Notes: a model not told the origin generated them from the letters alone. DNA of 64,000 nt from Lachnoclostridium sp. Marseille-P6806 (GCF_900625025.1 NZ_LR130577.1:233901-297900), one strand, 5' to 3'. Shown: positions 16,262 through 25,607, counted from the first letter of the stretch. Translations and numbers: made by a program.

Positions 16262-17959
16262 TGTGCTGTTGCCTGCCTCGTACGCCTCTTTTCTTCCGTC
16301 GATCACTTCCTGATAACCGTCGTCCAGATATGCCTGACTCAGCTCCTCATACAGAGCGTCGAACTCCTCCGGCGGGCACATGGTCAGACGATCCCTGTAT
16401 TCCGCATATTTGGACGCCAGAGTCGCCGCATATTCCGTTTCTGCATCTACTGCCGAGGAAAACAGGCAGTCCATCTGCGCGTATCCCGCTTCATATACCT
16501 TGAGCTGACCATAATAATAATCGATGATGTCCCTGGTAAAATCCTCCGGCAGTCCCTGCGGCGCAATATAGGCCGCATCCTCCTCGATCGAGCCGAGGCT
16601 CTTGGAGGCCTGCACAACGCACCAGTAGTCGACGCTGTTGTTATAGCCCTGCGTATACTCTCCGCTGTAATCAGGAACCGATACCGGATTGCCGTTCTCA
16701 TCGTAATTGAAGTTTTCGCCCTCAATTCCCCATGTGAACGTGAAGAGATTCTCAGGCTGCGCCATCCACTCCAGATACATCAGCGCCGCTTTCACCTCAT
16801 CCGCGCTCGCGTCATGCGCAAAGCCCACCATCATTCCGAACAGATTGTTGGGGCGATATGCGTTCGTCATTTTCCCCGTCGCAGGATCGTCATCCTCCAC
16901 CAGACCGTCGAGCGCGAGCACATCCAGATCCGCATCCGGGTTATTGTCATAGAAAGAAATCAGCCAGTCCATATTGGAAGACACGTACGCAGAGAACTCA
17001 AACACCTCGCCGTTCACGAATTTCGCCTTGGCGTCCTCAACGGAGGTAATATTGTACTCGGGGTCCTTGTAGCCCAGATGATAGGCTTCGTTTTCTCTCT
17101 TCAGGAGAATTCTCTGCGCCTCTGTGGTCAGCGCCGGGATATTGTAATCGCCGGTGGTTGCCCATGTGAGCTCATCCTGCGGATAGCTCCGGTACGGATA
17201 GTTCTGATCGACGCCGGCCCCCGCGATCTGCCAGCCTCCCGCAGGGTGCTCCGCCAGCCCCTTGTCGACAATCGCCTGATATGCCGCTTTCCGATCCGTC
17301 CACCGGAACGGATATTCCTTCACGCCGATCGCATCCAGCCAGTCGCGCCGGTAGAATGTGCAGAACGTATACGTGGTATTGGAATAGGGCCGCGTTCCCA
17401 TGAGGAAATAGGAATCATCCCCCAGATCCGTAAACTGATCCAGCCCGTTGTCGACCATGTTCTGCCAGTATGTCGGCGCGATCTCCTTCACCATATCGAG
17501 ATCGATCGGCTGAAGATATCCGTCATCCGCCCACTGCGTCAGCTTGGGATAATCGTATTCCAGGCAGAGCGTCGGCAGATCGTCCGCCGCGGCCAGCAGG
17601 GAATACGAGGTCAGAACATCGGAACGGGTAATCGGAACGTATTCCACGGTAATGTTGTTGGGTGCTCCGAAGTTGTCCTGCACCCATTTTGTCCAGTAAT
17701 TGTCCGTAACGTCCGGCACGCCCTCAATGCCTCTGTCATAGACAGGGATCTGCAGAAGAACATTCTGCGAAAACGCACCGGTCTGCGAGGCCTCTGCCTC
17801 TCCGCTCTCTCCTGTATCTTCCGCCTCCGCATCCTCCGTGCCGGTACCGGAAGCCTCCGTCCCCTCCCCGGACGGCGCTCCTGCGGAAGCACCGCAGCCC
17901 GACAGCAGTCCCGCTGCCACAGCCGCCGCCATAAACGCTGCCAGCCATCTCTTTTTCAT
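16247..17959 (-). CDS. Extracellular solute-binding lipoprotein (LplA/YtcQ family)
   Basis: A 570-residue lipoprotein with lipobox Cys22 (GLLSGC), followed by a Ser/Gly/Glu-rich linker to about residue 60, then a large type-1 sugar-binding protein fold. The length and the C-terminal region with APQGLPEDFTRDIIDYYYG fit the LplA/YtcQ group, larger than maltose-type binding proteins. It would capture oligosaccharides for the permease pair encoded just upstream. In Bacillus subtilis the homologous YtcQ-YtcP-YteP system takes up rhamnogalacturonan fragments, matching the enzymes encoded downstream. Confidence 0.88.
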   Translation of the reverse strand: MKKRWLAAFMAAAVAAGLLSGCGASAGAPSGEGTEASGTGTEDAEAEDTGESGEAEASQTGAFSQNVLLQIPVYDRGIEGVPDVTDNYWTKWVQDNFGAPNNITVEYVPITRSDVLTSYSLLAAADDLPTLCLEYDYPKLTQWADDGYLQPIDLDMVKEIAPTYWQNMVDNGLDQFTDLGDDSYFLMGTRPYSNTTYTFCTFYRRDWLDAIGVKEYPFRWTDRKAAYQAIVDKGLAEHPAGGWQIAGAGVDQNYPYRSYPQDELTWATTGDYNIPALTTEAQRILLKRENEAYHLGYKDPEYNITSVEDAKAKFVNGEVFEFSAYVSSNMDWLISFYDNNPDADLDVLALDGLVEDDDPATGKMTNAYRPNNLFGMMVGFAHDASADEVKAALMYLEWMAQPENLFTFTWGIEGENFNYDENGNPVSVPDYSGEYTQGYNNSVDYWCVVQASKSLGSIEEDAAYIAPQGLPEDFTRDIIDYYYGQLKVYEAGYAQMDCLFSSAVDAETEYAATLASKYAEYRDRLTMCPPEEFDALYEELSQAYLDDGYQEVIDGRKEAYEAGNSTKLSK

Positions 17960-18016
17960 TGTGTCCTCCTCTTCCTGTTAAAATAAAACAGCTTACCGCT
18001 TATCCCGCCGGGATAT

Positions 18017-18937
18017 TCACCCTTTTACCGCACCAACCATGGTTCCCTTCACAAAATATTTCTGAACAAACGGATAGATGCAGATGATCGGAATCGTGAT
18101 AAACATAATGGACGCCGCCTGCAGCACCTCCGGCGTGCTTGTGACTGCCGCCGCCTCGGACAGGGTCGTTGTCTGCGCCTCCGTCGCCGAAGCCACCATC
18201 TGGTAGAGCCGGTACTGCACCATCTTCAGCGCATCGCTCTTGATGTAATACATATTGTCCGCATAGGCATTCCACCTGCCGACCGCGTAAAACAGCGAGA
18301 GCGTTGCGAGGATCGCCTTGGACAGAGGAAGCACAATGCGGAACAGAATCTGCACGTTCGTCGCCCCGTCAAGAAAAGCCGATTCCTCCAGAGAATCCGG
18401 TATCGCCGACAGAAAAAAGTTTTTCATGATCAGCATATTGGAGGGAGCATAAATCAACGGAAAAATCAGCACCCACATAGTATCGAGAAGCCGGAGATCC
18501 TTCATCAGGAGATAGGACGGAATGATCCCCGCACTGAAATACATCGGAATCATCAGAAGAAGGGTAAAAAATCCTCTCCCTTTCAGGCGTTTTCTGGAGA
18601 GCGGATACGCCGCGCAGGTGCAGCTGATCATGCCAAACAGCGTAAAAATGGCCGTGACCATAACGCTGTACCCCATGGATTTCACCAGAGAGCCGTCGGC
18701 AAAAATAGAGCGATAAGCATCCAGCGTAAAATCAATCGGAACAAAGAATACTCTCTTTGCAATCACCGCGCTGTTTCCGGACACGGACTTGGCCGCCACA
18801 TGCAGGAAAGGAAAGATGCAGGTCGCGCATAGAAGACCCACAAACAGCATCATCAGTATATCGCTCAGTCTGAATCTGCTGATCGCCCGGAGGCCCTCGC
18901 TTCCGCCTGTTTTTGCCTTTCTTCCACTCTTTGCCAT
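18017..18937 (-). CDS. ABC sugar permease (LplC/YtcP family)
   Basis: A 306-residue membrane protein with six helices. ATG at 18937 is chosen because GGGAGG stands six bases upstream and the extension to 19006 is not protein-like. The MalG-type EAA loop reads SLEESAFLDGATNVQILFRIVLPLSKAI, which contacts the ATPase. No ATPase gene is present, so a shared MsmK-type ATPase encoded elsewhere is expected. It pairs with the permease at 18984 and the binding protein at 16247. Confidence 0.88.
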   Translation of the reverse strand: MAKSGRKAKTGGSEGLRAISRFRLSDILMMLFVGLLCATCIFPFLHVAAKSVSGNSAVIAKRVFFVPIDFTLDAYRSIFADGSLVKSMGYSVMVTAIFTLFGMISCTCAAYPLSRKRLKGRGFFTLLLMIPMYFSAGIIPSYLLMKDLRLLDTMWVLIFPLIYAPSNMLIMKNFFLSAIPDSLEESAFLDGATNVQILFRIVLPLSKAILATLSLFYAVGRWNAYADNMYYIKSDALKMVQYRLYQMVASATEAQTTTLSEAAAVTSTPEVLQAASIMFITIPIICIYPFVQKYFVKGTMVGAVKG

Positions 18938-18983
18938 CGTTTTCCTCCCTGTGGGAGCGTCTCCCGGTAAGACGGACCTTTCC

Positions 18984-19928
18984 TTACAGGAGCCCCTCCT
19001 CCCCAAGCCGCTTGGCGATCCGATCCGAGATGAGCACCAGCGCCAGCCCTACCAGCGACTGAAACAATCCCACTGCCGTAGCCATGGAAAATTTCCCGCT
19101 CTGCAGCCCCTTTTCATATATGTAGACTGCCAGCTGATACTGGAAATCTCTGACCTGCGTATTGCCAAATACCGTAAGGCGCTCAAGATTGGACCCCATG
19201 ATGCGCCCCATGTTCATGATCAGCAGCATCACGATCGTGGAACGTATCCCCGGAAGCGTGATATGAAGCATCCTTTTCCACCGGTTTGCCCCGTCGATCA
19301 TCGCCGCTTCATAGAGATCATTGGAAATATTTGTGATGGCGGACAGGTAGAGTATGGTTCCCCACCCCATGCTCTGCCAGACGCCGATCAGCAGATACGT
19401 GACTGCCCAATGCCATTTTTCCGTCAGAAACGGGATTCCCTGCGTGATCACACCGATCCTCATCAGAAAAATATTGATCAGGCCGGTGGAGGGCTTGAAC
19501 ATCGCATAGGCGACCGACCCGATCACGGCCCACGAAAGAAAGTGCGGAAGATACAGGATGGTCTGCGTGACTCTCTTATACCTGCGGAAGCGCAGTTCGT
19601 TGAGCATCAGTGCAAGAACCACCGGCATCGGAAACCCCACCGCAAGATCCAGAAGATTAAACACAATGGAGCTTTTCAGCGCTCTCAGGAAATCCGCGTC
19701 CCTGAAAATCTTCTGGAACGTCCGGAAGCCGACCCACTCACTGCCAGAATACCCTTTCGCCGGCTTATAATTCATAAAGGCCATGCGAAGCCCCGGATAT
19801 GCCGCATAATTGAACACACACACAAGAGCAATCGGGAGAAGAAGCATCAGATACAGCTGCCAGTCTCTCCGAAGTGCCTTCCTCCATGTGGTTTTTACCG
19901 CCGTTCCTTTCTCCGAGGATTTTTTCAT
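18984..19928 (-). CDS. ABC sugar permease (LplB/YteP family)
   Basis: A 314-residue membrane protein with six predicted helices after a basic N-terminus. The FNYAAYPGLRMAFMNYKPAKG segment is typical of the LplB group. The EAA loop is DLYEAAMIDGANRWKRMLHITLPGI. GGAGG lies five bases before ATG. It is the first gene of a five-gene operon (two permeases, binding protein, GH112, GH105). The promoter should lie in 19929-20180 near the repeated motif shared with the divergent AraC gene, but no consensus pair is clear, as expected for an activator-dependent promoter. Confidence 0.88.
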   Translation of the reverse strand: MKKSSEKGTAVKTTWRKALRRDWQLYLMLLLPIALVCVFNYAAYPGLRMAFMNYKPAKGYSGSEWVGFRTFQKIFRDADFLRALKSSIVFNLLDLAVGFPMPVVLALMLNELRFRRYKRVTQTILYLPHFLSWAVIGSVAYAMFKPSTGLINIFLMRIGVITQGIPFLTEKWHWAVTYLLIGVWQSMGWGTILYLSAITNISNDLYEAAMIDGANRWKRMLHITLPGIRSTIVMLLIMNMGRIMGSNLERLTVFGNTQVRDFQYQLAVYIYEKGLQSGKFSMATAVGLFQSLVGLALVLISDRIAKRLGEEGLL

Positions 19929-20034
19929 GGAAACCTCCGTGACGAAGCGCGTTCACCGGAAACACTCGTTCTATACCAAATACTACTTCCATTCTCCCCG
20001 CTTAATCTCTCCATTTCATTTTTGAAACTTATCA

Positions 20035-20206
20035 TTTTTGACCAACCGCAATTTCCTATCATTGTGTTTTTGTCTATTTTCCATATTAATATCTTTTATT
20101 TTTAGTTACTTTTTACGAAATTATCCTCCTGTTTTCTCCTTTTTCAAAAATACATCTCCCATATTCTTCCAGAAAATGAACACATTTTTGACAAGCCGCA
20201 GTTTCC
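20035..20206. promoter_or_regulatory. Pair of direct repeats in the divergent AraC/importer intergenic region
   Basis: Two 22-bp segments (20035-20056 and 20185-20206) agree at 19 of 22 positions. Both start TTTTTGAC and contain CCGCA and TTTCC. They are exactly 150 bp apart in the same orientation. The right copy overlaps the -35 box of the AraC gene; the left copy lies about 105 bp before the importer start codon. They are candidate binding sites of the AraC protein. The rest of 19929-20282 is AT-rich with no gene. Confidence 0.5.
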
Positions 20207-20216
20207 GGGATAATAT
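20188..20216 (+). promoter_or_regulatory. Promoter of the AraC-family regulator gene
   Basis: TTGACA (20188-20193) and TAATAT (20211-20216) have a 17-bp spacer, about 67 bp before the start codon. Confidence 0.75.
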
Positions 20217-20282
20217 AAAAAAGACACCGCTGTACAGCGGTGCACACAGCCTGAACCAGCTTACGAAAGGGGGGGATATCGT

Positions 20283-21248
20283 ATGAGTAACGGCAAAGCT
20301 GCCCCGGCAGTCCAGTTCAGGAGCTATGATCTCAACGATGATTTCCCGGTTCTGTTGCTGACGGGAGATATCTGGCATATCTCCGACGTCCCGTCCCATC
20401 ATCTCCATTTTCATAACTGTGTAGAAATCGGAATCTGCGAATCCGACAACGGCATGATGAAATTCGGGGACGAGCAGCTCCCCTTTCAGGCCGGCGACGT
20501 CACTGTCGTCGGCTGCGACATTCCCCACACCACATGGTCCGCACAGGGCACACAGAGCAAATGGTCCTATATCTTTGCCGATCTCGACGCGCTTCTACAG
20601 CCCTATCCCTCGCTGGTTCCCACCGCAGATGAGATCGGCACGCCTCCTCTCCTGCACGATTATTATGCCATCTTCCGCCGTGACCGCTTTCCTGACGTAC
20701 ACACGCTGATGAGCCTGATGGTAAGCTCTCTTCAGGAAAAGAAAAACAACTGCCGCAGCATCTTCGGCGGACTGATCATTTCCTTTCTCAATATCATCTG
20801 CAACCTCCGCAGGGAGCAGGAATCGCAGAAAAAGGAGACGGCGCCCGATTCCGCCAGCACCGCCTCCTCCGTCATTCCTGCTCTGAAATACATCCGCCTG
20901 CATTTCCAAGAGGATTTTCCGCTGGAGGCTCTTTCCTCGGAATGCCACATGAGCTCCACCAGCTTCCGGCGCACCTTTACACAGATCATGGCGAAGAGCC
21001 CGCTCCGCCATCTGACGGAGTACCGGATCCAGCACGCCATGTTTCTGCTCCGCAGCTCCCGGCTGTCCGTTCTGGAAATTTCAGAAGAATCCGGATTTCA
21101 GTCCATCTCCTCCTTCAACCGGAATTTCATCGCGCTCACCGGTCTGACGCCCCGGGAATACCGGAAGAAAAAATCCCTCCTGAAATCAAAATCCGTCATG
21201 AAATACAGCGGCTGGATCGTCCCTGAGGATCCCTCCCGCATTCCCTGA
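20283..21248 (+). CDS. AraC-family transcriptional regulator
   Basis: A 321-residue regulator. The N-terminal cupin sensor is at about 15-110 (HHLHFHNCVEIGI, FQAGDVTVVGCDIPHT), and the C-terminal double helix-turn-helix at about 205-305 (LEALSSECHMSSTSFRRTFTQ, then ISEESGFQSISSFNRNF and TPREYRKKK). The ribosome site is a run of G ending seven bases before ATG. It is divergent from the sugar-import operon and convergent with kduI, so it most likely activates the importer and perhaps the kdu genes in response to a pectin-derived sugar. Confidence 0.88.
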   Translation: MSNGKAAPAVQFRSYDLNDDFPVLLLTGDIWHISDVPSHHLHFHNCVEIGICESDNGMMKFGDEQLPFQAGDVTVVGCDIPHTTWSAQGTQSKWSYIFADLDALLQPYPSLVPTADEIGTPPLLHDYYAIFRRDRFPDVHTLMSLMVSSLQEKKNNCRSIFGGLIISFLNIICNLRREQESQKKETAPDSASTASSVIPALKYIRLHFQEDFPLEALSSECHMSSTSFRRTFTQIMAKSPLRHLTEYRIQHAMFLLRSSRLSVLEISEESGFQSISSFNRNFIALTGLTPREYRKKKSLLKSKSVMKYSGWIVPEDPSRIP

Positions 21249-21263
21249 CGCGCAGAGAACAGC

Positions 21264-21279
21264 GTATGCTTCGGCATAC
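21264..21279. terminator. Short hairpin between convergent araC-type gene and kduI
   Basis: GTATGC and GCATAC form a perfect 6-bp stem around TTCG (CGAA on the other strand), a stable tetraloop, in a 33-bp convergent gap. There is no T-run, so termination is only presumed. Confidence 0.35.
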
Positions 21280-21281
21280 CG

Positions 21282-22124
21282 TCATCTGAGCTCTGTCGGT
21301 TTCAGATGATCCATGTCGTCAAACTCCATGTTTTCTCCACCCATCGCCCAGATAAAGGTATAGCTGTGCGTCCCGACTCCGGCATGGACAGACCACGAGG
21401 GAGAGATCACAGCCTCCTCATTCTTCATGACAATATGCCTTGTCTGCGTCGGCTCCCCCATCATATGAAAGACGACCTGATCCTCCGGAAGCTCGAAATA
21501 CGTATAGATCTCCATCCGTCTCTCATGCGTATGACAGGGCATCGTATTCCATATGGAGCCCGGCCGGAGCTCCGTCATCCCCATGGAAAGCTGACAGGTT
21601 TTCAGAACATCCGGATGAATGAACTGATTGATGACGCGTTCATTGGACAGCTCCGCGCTGCCGACCGGCCGGTGATTCGCCTCCTGCATCGTGATGCGCT
21701 TTGTTTCAAAGGAACGATGCGCCGGAGCAGACACCATATAAAATTTTGCCGGCTCCGACGGATTTTCCGAAGAAAAATGCAACTGCGCGGTTCCCATCGT
21801 GACATAGAGGCAGTCCTTATAGCCCAGCCTGTATTCCAGCCCGTCTGCCGTTACGGTTCCGCTCCCGCCGAGATTGAATATTCCGAGCTCCCTGCGCTCA
21901 AGGATAAAGCGGGTGCCGAAGCTGTGCCACACATCGATCCCCTTGTCGAGGGGAACCGTTTCCCCCACCGGCATGCAGCCGAACACCACCATGCGGTCGA
22001 CATGAGAATATACGCAGCGGATCTCATCCGGTCTGTACAGATCGGTAATCAGAAATTCCTCCCGGAGCTCCTCCGTCGTATATCGCCTGACATCTCTTTG
22101 ATTTGCCGAATACCTGATATCCAT
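21282..22124 (-). CDS. kduI: 5-dehydro-4-deoxy-D-glucuronate isomerase
   Basis: A 280-residue cupin-fold isomerase, of the normal length for KduI. Zinc ligands are visible in the order His198, His200, Glu205 and His247 (PCHTHERRMEIY and PSWSVHAGVGTHSY), two positions from the E. coli numbering. It converts 5-keto-4-deoxyuronate, the rearranged product of unsaturated uronic acids, to 2,5-diketo-3-deoxygluconate. ATG at 22124 has AAGGAGG four bases upstream and overlaps the KduD stop; a GTG at 22127 is possible. It works directly after the GH105 enzyme and before KduD. Confidence 0.95.
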   Translation of the reverse strand: MDIRYSANQRDVRRYTTEELREEFLITDLYRPDEIRCVYSHVDRMVVFGCMPVGETVPLDKGIDVWHSFGTRFILERRELGIFNLGGSGTVTADGLEYRLGYKDCLYVTMGTAQLHFSSENPSEPAKFYMVSAPAHRSFETKRITMQEANHRPVGSAELSNERVINQFIHPDVLKTCQLSMGMTELRPGSIWNTMPCHTHERRMEIYTYFELPEDQVVFHMMGEPTQTRHIVMKNEEAVISPSWSVHAGVGTHSYTFIWAMGGENMEFDDMDHLKPTELR

Positions 22125-22957
22125 CACTCCTCCTTTTCGTCCCTGAGCTGCGAGGGATCCTGCCCGATATAGGCAAGAATTCCCCCGTCTATGTAGACCA
22201 CCTGTCCGTTGATAAAATCCGAGGCGGGAGAAGCCAGAAATACCGCTAGTCCCTCAAGGTCCTCTGTCTCTCCCCAGCGCTGTGCCGGCGTTTTGGCACG
22301 GATAAAGCGGTCGAACGGGTGCATGGAGCCGTCTGCCTGCCGCTCGCGGAGCGGCGCTGTCTGCGGTGTCGCGATGTAGCCGGGCCCGATGGCATTGCAC
22401 TGAATATTGTACTGACCGTATTCGGAGCATATATTTTTCGTGAGCATCTTCAATCCGCCCTTGGCCGCCGCATAGGCGGACACGGTTTCCCGACCCAGCT
22501 CGCTCATCATGGAGCACGCGTTGATGATTTTGCCTCCCCCTCTGCGCAGCATTCCCGGCAGAACCACCTTTGCACACAGAAACGGTCCTGTCAGATCCAC
22601 GCTGATCACCTGCTCCCACTGCTCCTTTGTCATTTCGGTCATCGGGATCCGCTTGATGATTCCCGCATTATTGACAAGGATGTCGACAGCCCCGTACTTT
22701 TCCTCCACATCCTCTACGAGCTCCGCCACCTGTCTCTCATCCGTGACATCACACACATAGCCGTCCGCGTCAATGCCTCTTTGCCGATACTCTGCAAGGC
22801 CCTTGTCCACAAGCTCCTGCGATATATCGTTGAAGACAATTTTTTTCGCGCCTGCCTCCGCGAAAGCGACTGCATACGCCAGTCCCAGACCGTAAGAGGC
22901 GCCGGTAACCCATGCGACTCTGCCGTCCAGTCTGAATTTGTCAAGAATACCTGCCAT
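22124..22957 (-). CDS. kduD: 2-dehydro-3-deoxy-D-gluconate 5-dehydrogenase (SDR family)
   Basis: A 277-residue classical short-chain dehydrogenase. The cofactor motif TGASYGLG is at 18-25, NNAG at 96-99, and the catalytic Tyr162 and Lys166 (SAYAAAKGG) follow Ser149. It would reduce 2,5-diketo-3-deoxygluconate to 2-keto-3-deoxygluconate. By sequence it also resembles gluconate 5-dehydrogenases; the overlapping kduI gene makes the KduD role more likely. KdgK and KdgA, needed to finish the pathway, are not in this window. Confidence 0.85.
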   Translation of the reverse strand: MAGILDKFRLDGRVAWVTGASYGLGLAYAVAFAEAGAKKIVFNDISQELVDKGLAEYRQRGIDADGYVCDVTDERQVAELVEDVEEKYGAVDILVNNAGIIKRIPMTEMTKEQWEQVISVDLTGPFLCAKVVLPGMLRRGGGKIINACSMMSELGRETVSAYAAAKGGLKMLTKNICSEYGQYNIQCNAIGPGYIATPQTAPLRERQADGSMHPFDRFIRAKTPAQRWGETEDLEGLAVFLASPASDFINGQVVYIDGGILAYIGQDPSQLRDEKEE

Positions 22958-23031
22958 AGCTCCCTCCCATTACTGTCTCTCATGCTCCTGATGAGGCGCA
23001 CACCGCTCGGCTCTTTACCGTCCGGCTGTTT

Positions 23032-23844
23032 TCAAAAGTTTCTCAGAAATGCAATATCCCCGCCGTCATTTCGCGGGTCCATCTCCTCGCGAATCAGAGG
23101 AATCCCGTCATGGCCGCTGTGAATCCACCTCCGAAGCGCCGCATAATCTATCACCCCTTTCCCCAACGCCTTCGGCACATACGTTCCATCGCTGTCTGAC
23201 ACAAAGTCCTTGATATGCAGAACATCAATACTACTTCCGATTTTTTCAAGCCACTCTGTCCAGTATGCTGTCTGATCTGTCCGCTCCAGAGCCGCCAAAA
23301 CGTTTGCCGCGTCAAAAATCACCCCGATATGCTCCGGATCATGAAGACGGTCAAGAACCGATCGAAGCATTTCCGGACTGTCCACCGGATGCCAGTACGC
23401 GGCCTCCACCGCCATTCTGGTGTCCAACCTCGCCGCCTCCTCGGCAATTCGCTCGAGACTGTCATGCACAAAGGGCCGCCAGACACGCTTTTCTTCCTCC
23501 GAGAGATGCGGGTACGCCGTCTCGGAGGCTACGACGCCCGCGCCGAGCTCCTTATTGAACGCCAGACAGCGCTTCACGGTTTCCACCGCTCTCTCCCGGA
23601 CAACATCGTCCGGATTGCCCAGATCCATGTAGCAGCCGAAGACAGCAATCCGGATCCCGGCCTCCTCAAAATGCTTCCGTATGGAATCGATGAGCGGCAA
23701 AGTGATCTCATCATAGCCTCCGATCTCCTCAAAGGCTTTCGGCAGCACAAGCTGCGCACAGGAAAAGCCCCTGCGTCTAAGCAGCTCTGCCATCTCCCGT
23801 ATCGTATGTCTGCCGTAATCATGCGCCCTGACCCCGACATTCAT
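23032..23844 (-). CDS. Sugar phosphate isomerase/epimerase, TIM-barrel (xylose-isomerase-like)
   Basis: A 270-residue protein of the AP-endonuclease-2/xylose-isomerase-like superfamily. ATG at 23844 has GGAGGAGG upstream; the extension to 23997 is not protein-like. Metal-site residues are seen in VEAAYWHPV, GVIFDAANVL, VLHIKDFV and the final Glu in LIREEMDP. The exact substrate is unknown. It is the first gene before kduD and kduI (74 bp gap), so it probably isomerises or epimerises another sugar from the same substrate. Confidence 0.82.
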   Translation of the reverse strand: MNVGVRAHDYGRHTIREMAELLRRRGFSCAQLVLPKAFEEIGGYDEITLPLIDSIRKHFEEAGIRIAVFGCYMDLGNPDDVVRERAVETVKRCLAFNKELGAGVVASETAYPHLSEEEKRVWRPFVHDSLERIAEEAARLDTRMAVEAAYWHPVDSPEMLRSVLDRLHDPEHIGVIFDAANVLAALERTDQTAYWTEWLEKIGSSIDVLHIKDFVSDSDGTYVPKALGKGVIDYAALRRWIHSGHDGIPLIREEMDPRNDGGDIAFLRNF

Positions 23845-23972
23845 GCAAGCACCTCCTCCGGGCATACTGCGCCTTATATCTTTATTGTAGAGAATCCTCC
23901 TGCGGATTCCTGCCGAAAAGCTGCTGTAAACTGAGCATTTTTGTCCATTTTTATAACGATGGAAATATAAAG

Positions 23973-24015
23973 ACAAAAAAGCACCGGAGACGGCCACAGG
24001 TCATTTCCGATGCTT
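23973..24015 (-). terminator. Rho-independent terminator of the AGCS gene at 24050
   Basis: On the minus strand AAGCATCGGA pairs with TCCGGTGCTT (one G-U) across a 17-base loop, followed by TTTTGTC. Confidence 0.8.
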
Positions 24016-24049
24016 TTCTTCTTAAAAAATATTTCAGCCCTCTCCCCCA

Positions 24050-25444
24050 TCACCCCTCTCTCGACAGCTTTCTCGCCACGCCGTTCAGAGCAAGCAGCGC
24101 GAGCAGGTTCGGAATAACCATGAATCCGTTAAACAGATCGGACAGATTCCAGACAAGATCGACCTTGAGCACCGAGCCGACAAAGATGCAGACGACCGCC
24201 AGAACCGCAAAGGGCTTCACTCCCTTTTCGCCGAACAGAATCCGGATATTCGTGCTGGCGAAGAAATACCAGCCGATGATCGTGGAGAATGCGAAAAACA
24301 GCAGGCATACCGCGACAAACATCGGCCCGAACGAGCCGAAGCCGGTGCTGAACGCCGCCTGCGCCACCGGAGTTCCCGTCGTCCCGCTCTCGATCATCCC
24401 GTCCAGCACGCCGGAGGAGAGGATCACCAGCGCCGTCATGTTGAGCACAATAAAGGTATCCACAAAGACGCCGATCATCGCGACCTCGCCCTGATCCTGC
24501 GGCTTTTCAACCTGCGCCATGGCGTGCGCGTGAGGCGTGGAGCCCATGCCGGCCTCGTTGGAAAAGAGCCCTCTCGCCACGCCGTAGCGCATCGCCTGCC
24601 GGACGGTAATGCCGGCCACCGCGCCGCCGACAGCGCGCGAGGAGAACGCGCCGACAAAAATCGAGATCAGCGCGGACGGGATGTGCGGGGCGTTCACGAT
24701 GAGAAGAATCAGTCCTCCGGCAAGATACAGGGCCGCCATAATCGGAACCACCTTTTCCGTAAAGGACGCGACCCGGCGGATGCCGCCGACGAAAATGAAT
24801 GCAGCGACCAGAGCGACCAGTACGCCAACGACGGGCTTCGGCGCCTTAAACGCGGTATAAAACGCATCGGAAATGGAGTTTGACTGCACCATATTTCCCA
24901 TGCAGCCCAGCGCAAGGATGATCATGACCGAGAAAAAGACAGCAAGAAACCTGCCGAAGCCGTTAAGAAACGCGGCAAACGGCTTCCCGGCCGTGCCGTG
25001 AAACGCCTCGCGGATATAGAATACCGGTCCGCCGATGGTCTGGCTGTTCGGATCCGTCGTTTTGGTCTTCTGCGCGAGAACCGCCTCCGCATAGATGGTC
25101 GCCATCCCGAAAAATGCGGCGATCCACATCCAGAAGATCGCGCCCGGGCCGCCGGAGACCAGCGCCGTAGCGCAGCCCGCGATATTGCCGGTTCCCACCT
25201 GCGCCGCGATCGCCGTCGTCAGCGCCTGAAAGGAGCTCATGCCGTGATTTCCCGCCTTTTTTCCCCGCAGGGTAAAGCTTCCGAACACGCGGTTCCACGC
25301 CCGTCCGAAATGACGGACCTGAACAAAATCCGTCCGGATGGAAAAGAAAATGCCGCTGCCGACCAGCAGGAACAAAAGCAGATTGTTCCACACAAAGTCG
25401 TCGACGGCAATGATGATCTGATTCAGCTTGTCCATGAATACCAT
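24050..25444 (-). CDS. Glycine (alanine):cation symporter, AGCS family
   Basis: A 464-residue carrier with about ten helices. ATG at 25444 has AGGAGG ten bases upstream; an ATG three codons later is the alternative. The AGCS signature is AQVGTGNIAGCATALVSGG followed by PGAIFWMW, and the second motif is GLFSNEAGMGSTPHAHA. It imports a small amino acid with sodium. The 5' leader carries a glycine riboswitch with its own terminator, so glycine is the likely cargo. It is a paralogue of the symporter at 10434. Confidence 0.92.
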   Translation of the reverse strand: MVFMDKLNQIIIAVDDFVWNNLLLFLLVGSGIFFSIRTDFVQVRHFGRAWNRVFGSFTLRGKKAGNHGMSSFQALTTAIAAQVGTGNIAGCATALVSGGPGAIFWMWIAAFFGMATIYAEAVLAQKTKTTDPNSQTIGGPVFYIREAFHGTAGKPFAAFLNGFGRFLAVFFSVMIILALGCMGNMVQSNSISDAFYTAFKAPKPVVGVLVALVAAFIFVGGIRRVASFTEKVVPIMAALYLAGGLILLIVNAPHIPSALISIFVGAFSSRAVGGAVAGITVRQAMRYGVARGLFSNEAGMGSTPHAHAMAQVEKPQDQGEVAMIGVFVDTFIVLNMTALVILSSGVLDGMIESGTTGTPVAQAAFSTGFGSFGPMFVAVCLLFFAFSTIIGWYFFASTNIRILFGEKGVKPFAVLAVVCIFVGSVLKVDLVWNLSDLFNGFMVIPNLLALLALNGVARKLSREG

Positions 25445-25562
25445 TGGTCTGATTCCTCCTGCCCTCACAAAGATGCGACGCGTCCGTTCTGCAGCCGGGC
25501 TGCGGAGAATAAGGAAGAGAAAATTAAGGAAAAGAAGATAAGGAAAAGGCGAAAACAGGCCA

Positions 25563-25597
25563 TAAAAAAGCCATGTTCCGAAAACGGAAACACGGCT
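25563..25597 (-). terminator. Terminator of the glycine riboswitch
   Basis: AGCCGTGTTTCCG pairs with CGGAACATGGCT around a TTTT loop (one bulge) and runs into TTTTTTATGG, between the aptamer and the AGCS start codon. Confidence 0.88.
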
Positions 25598-25607
25598 CTA
25601 ACTTTCT

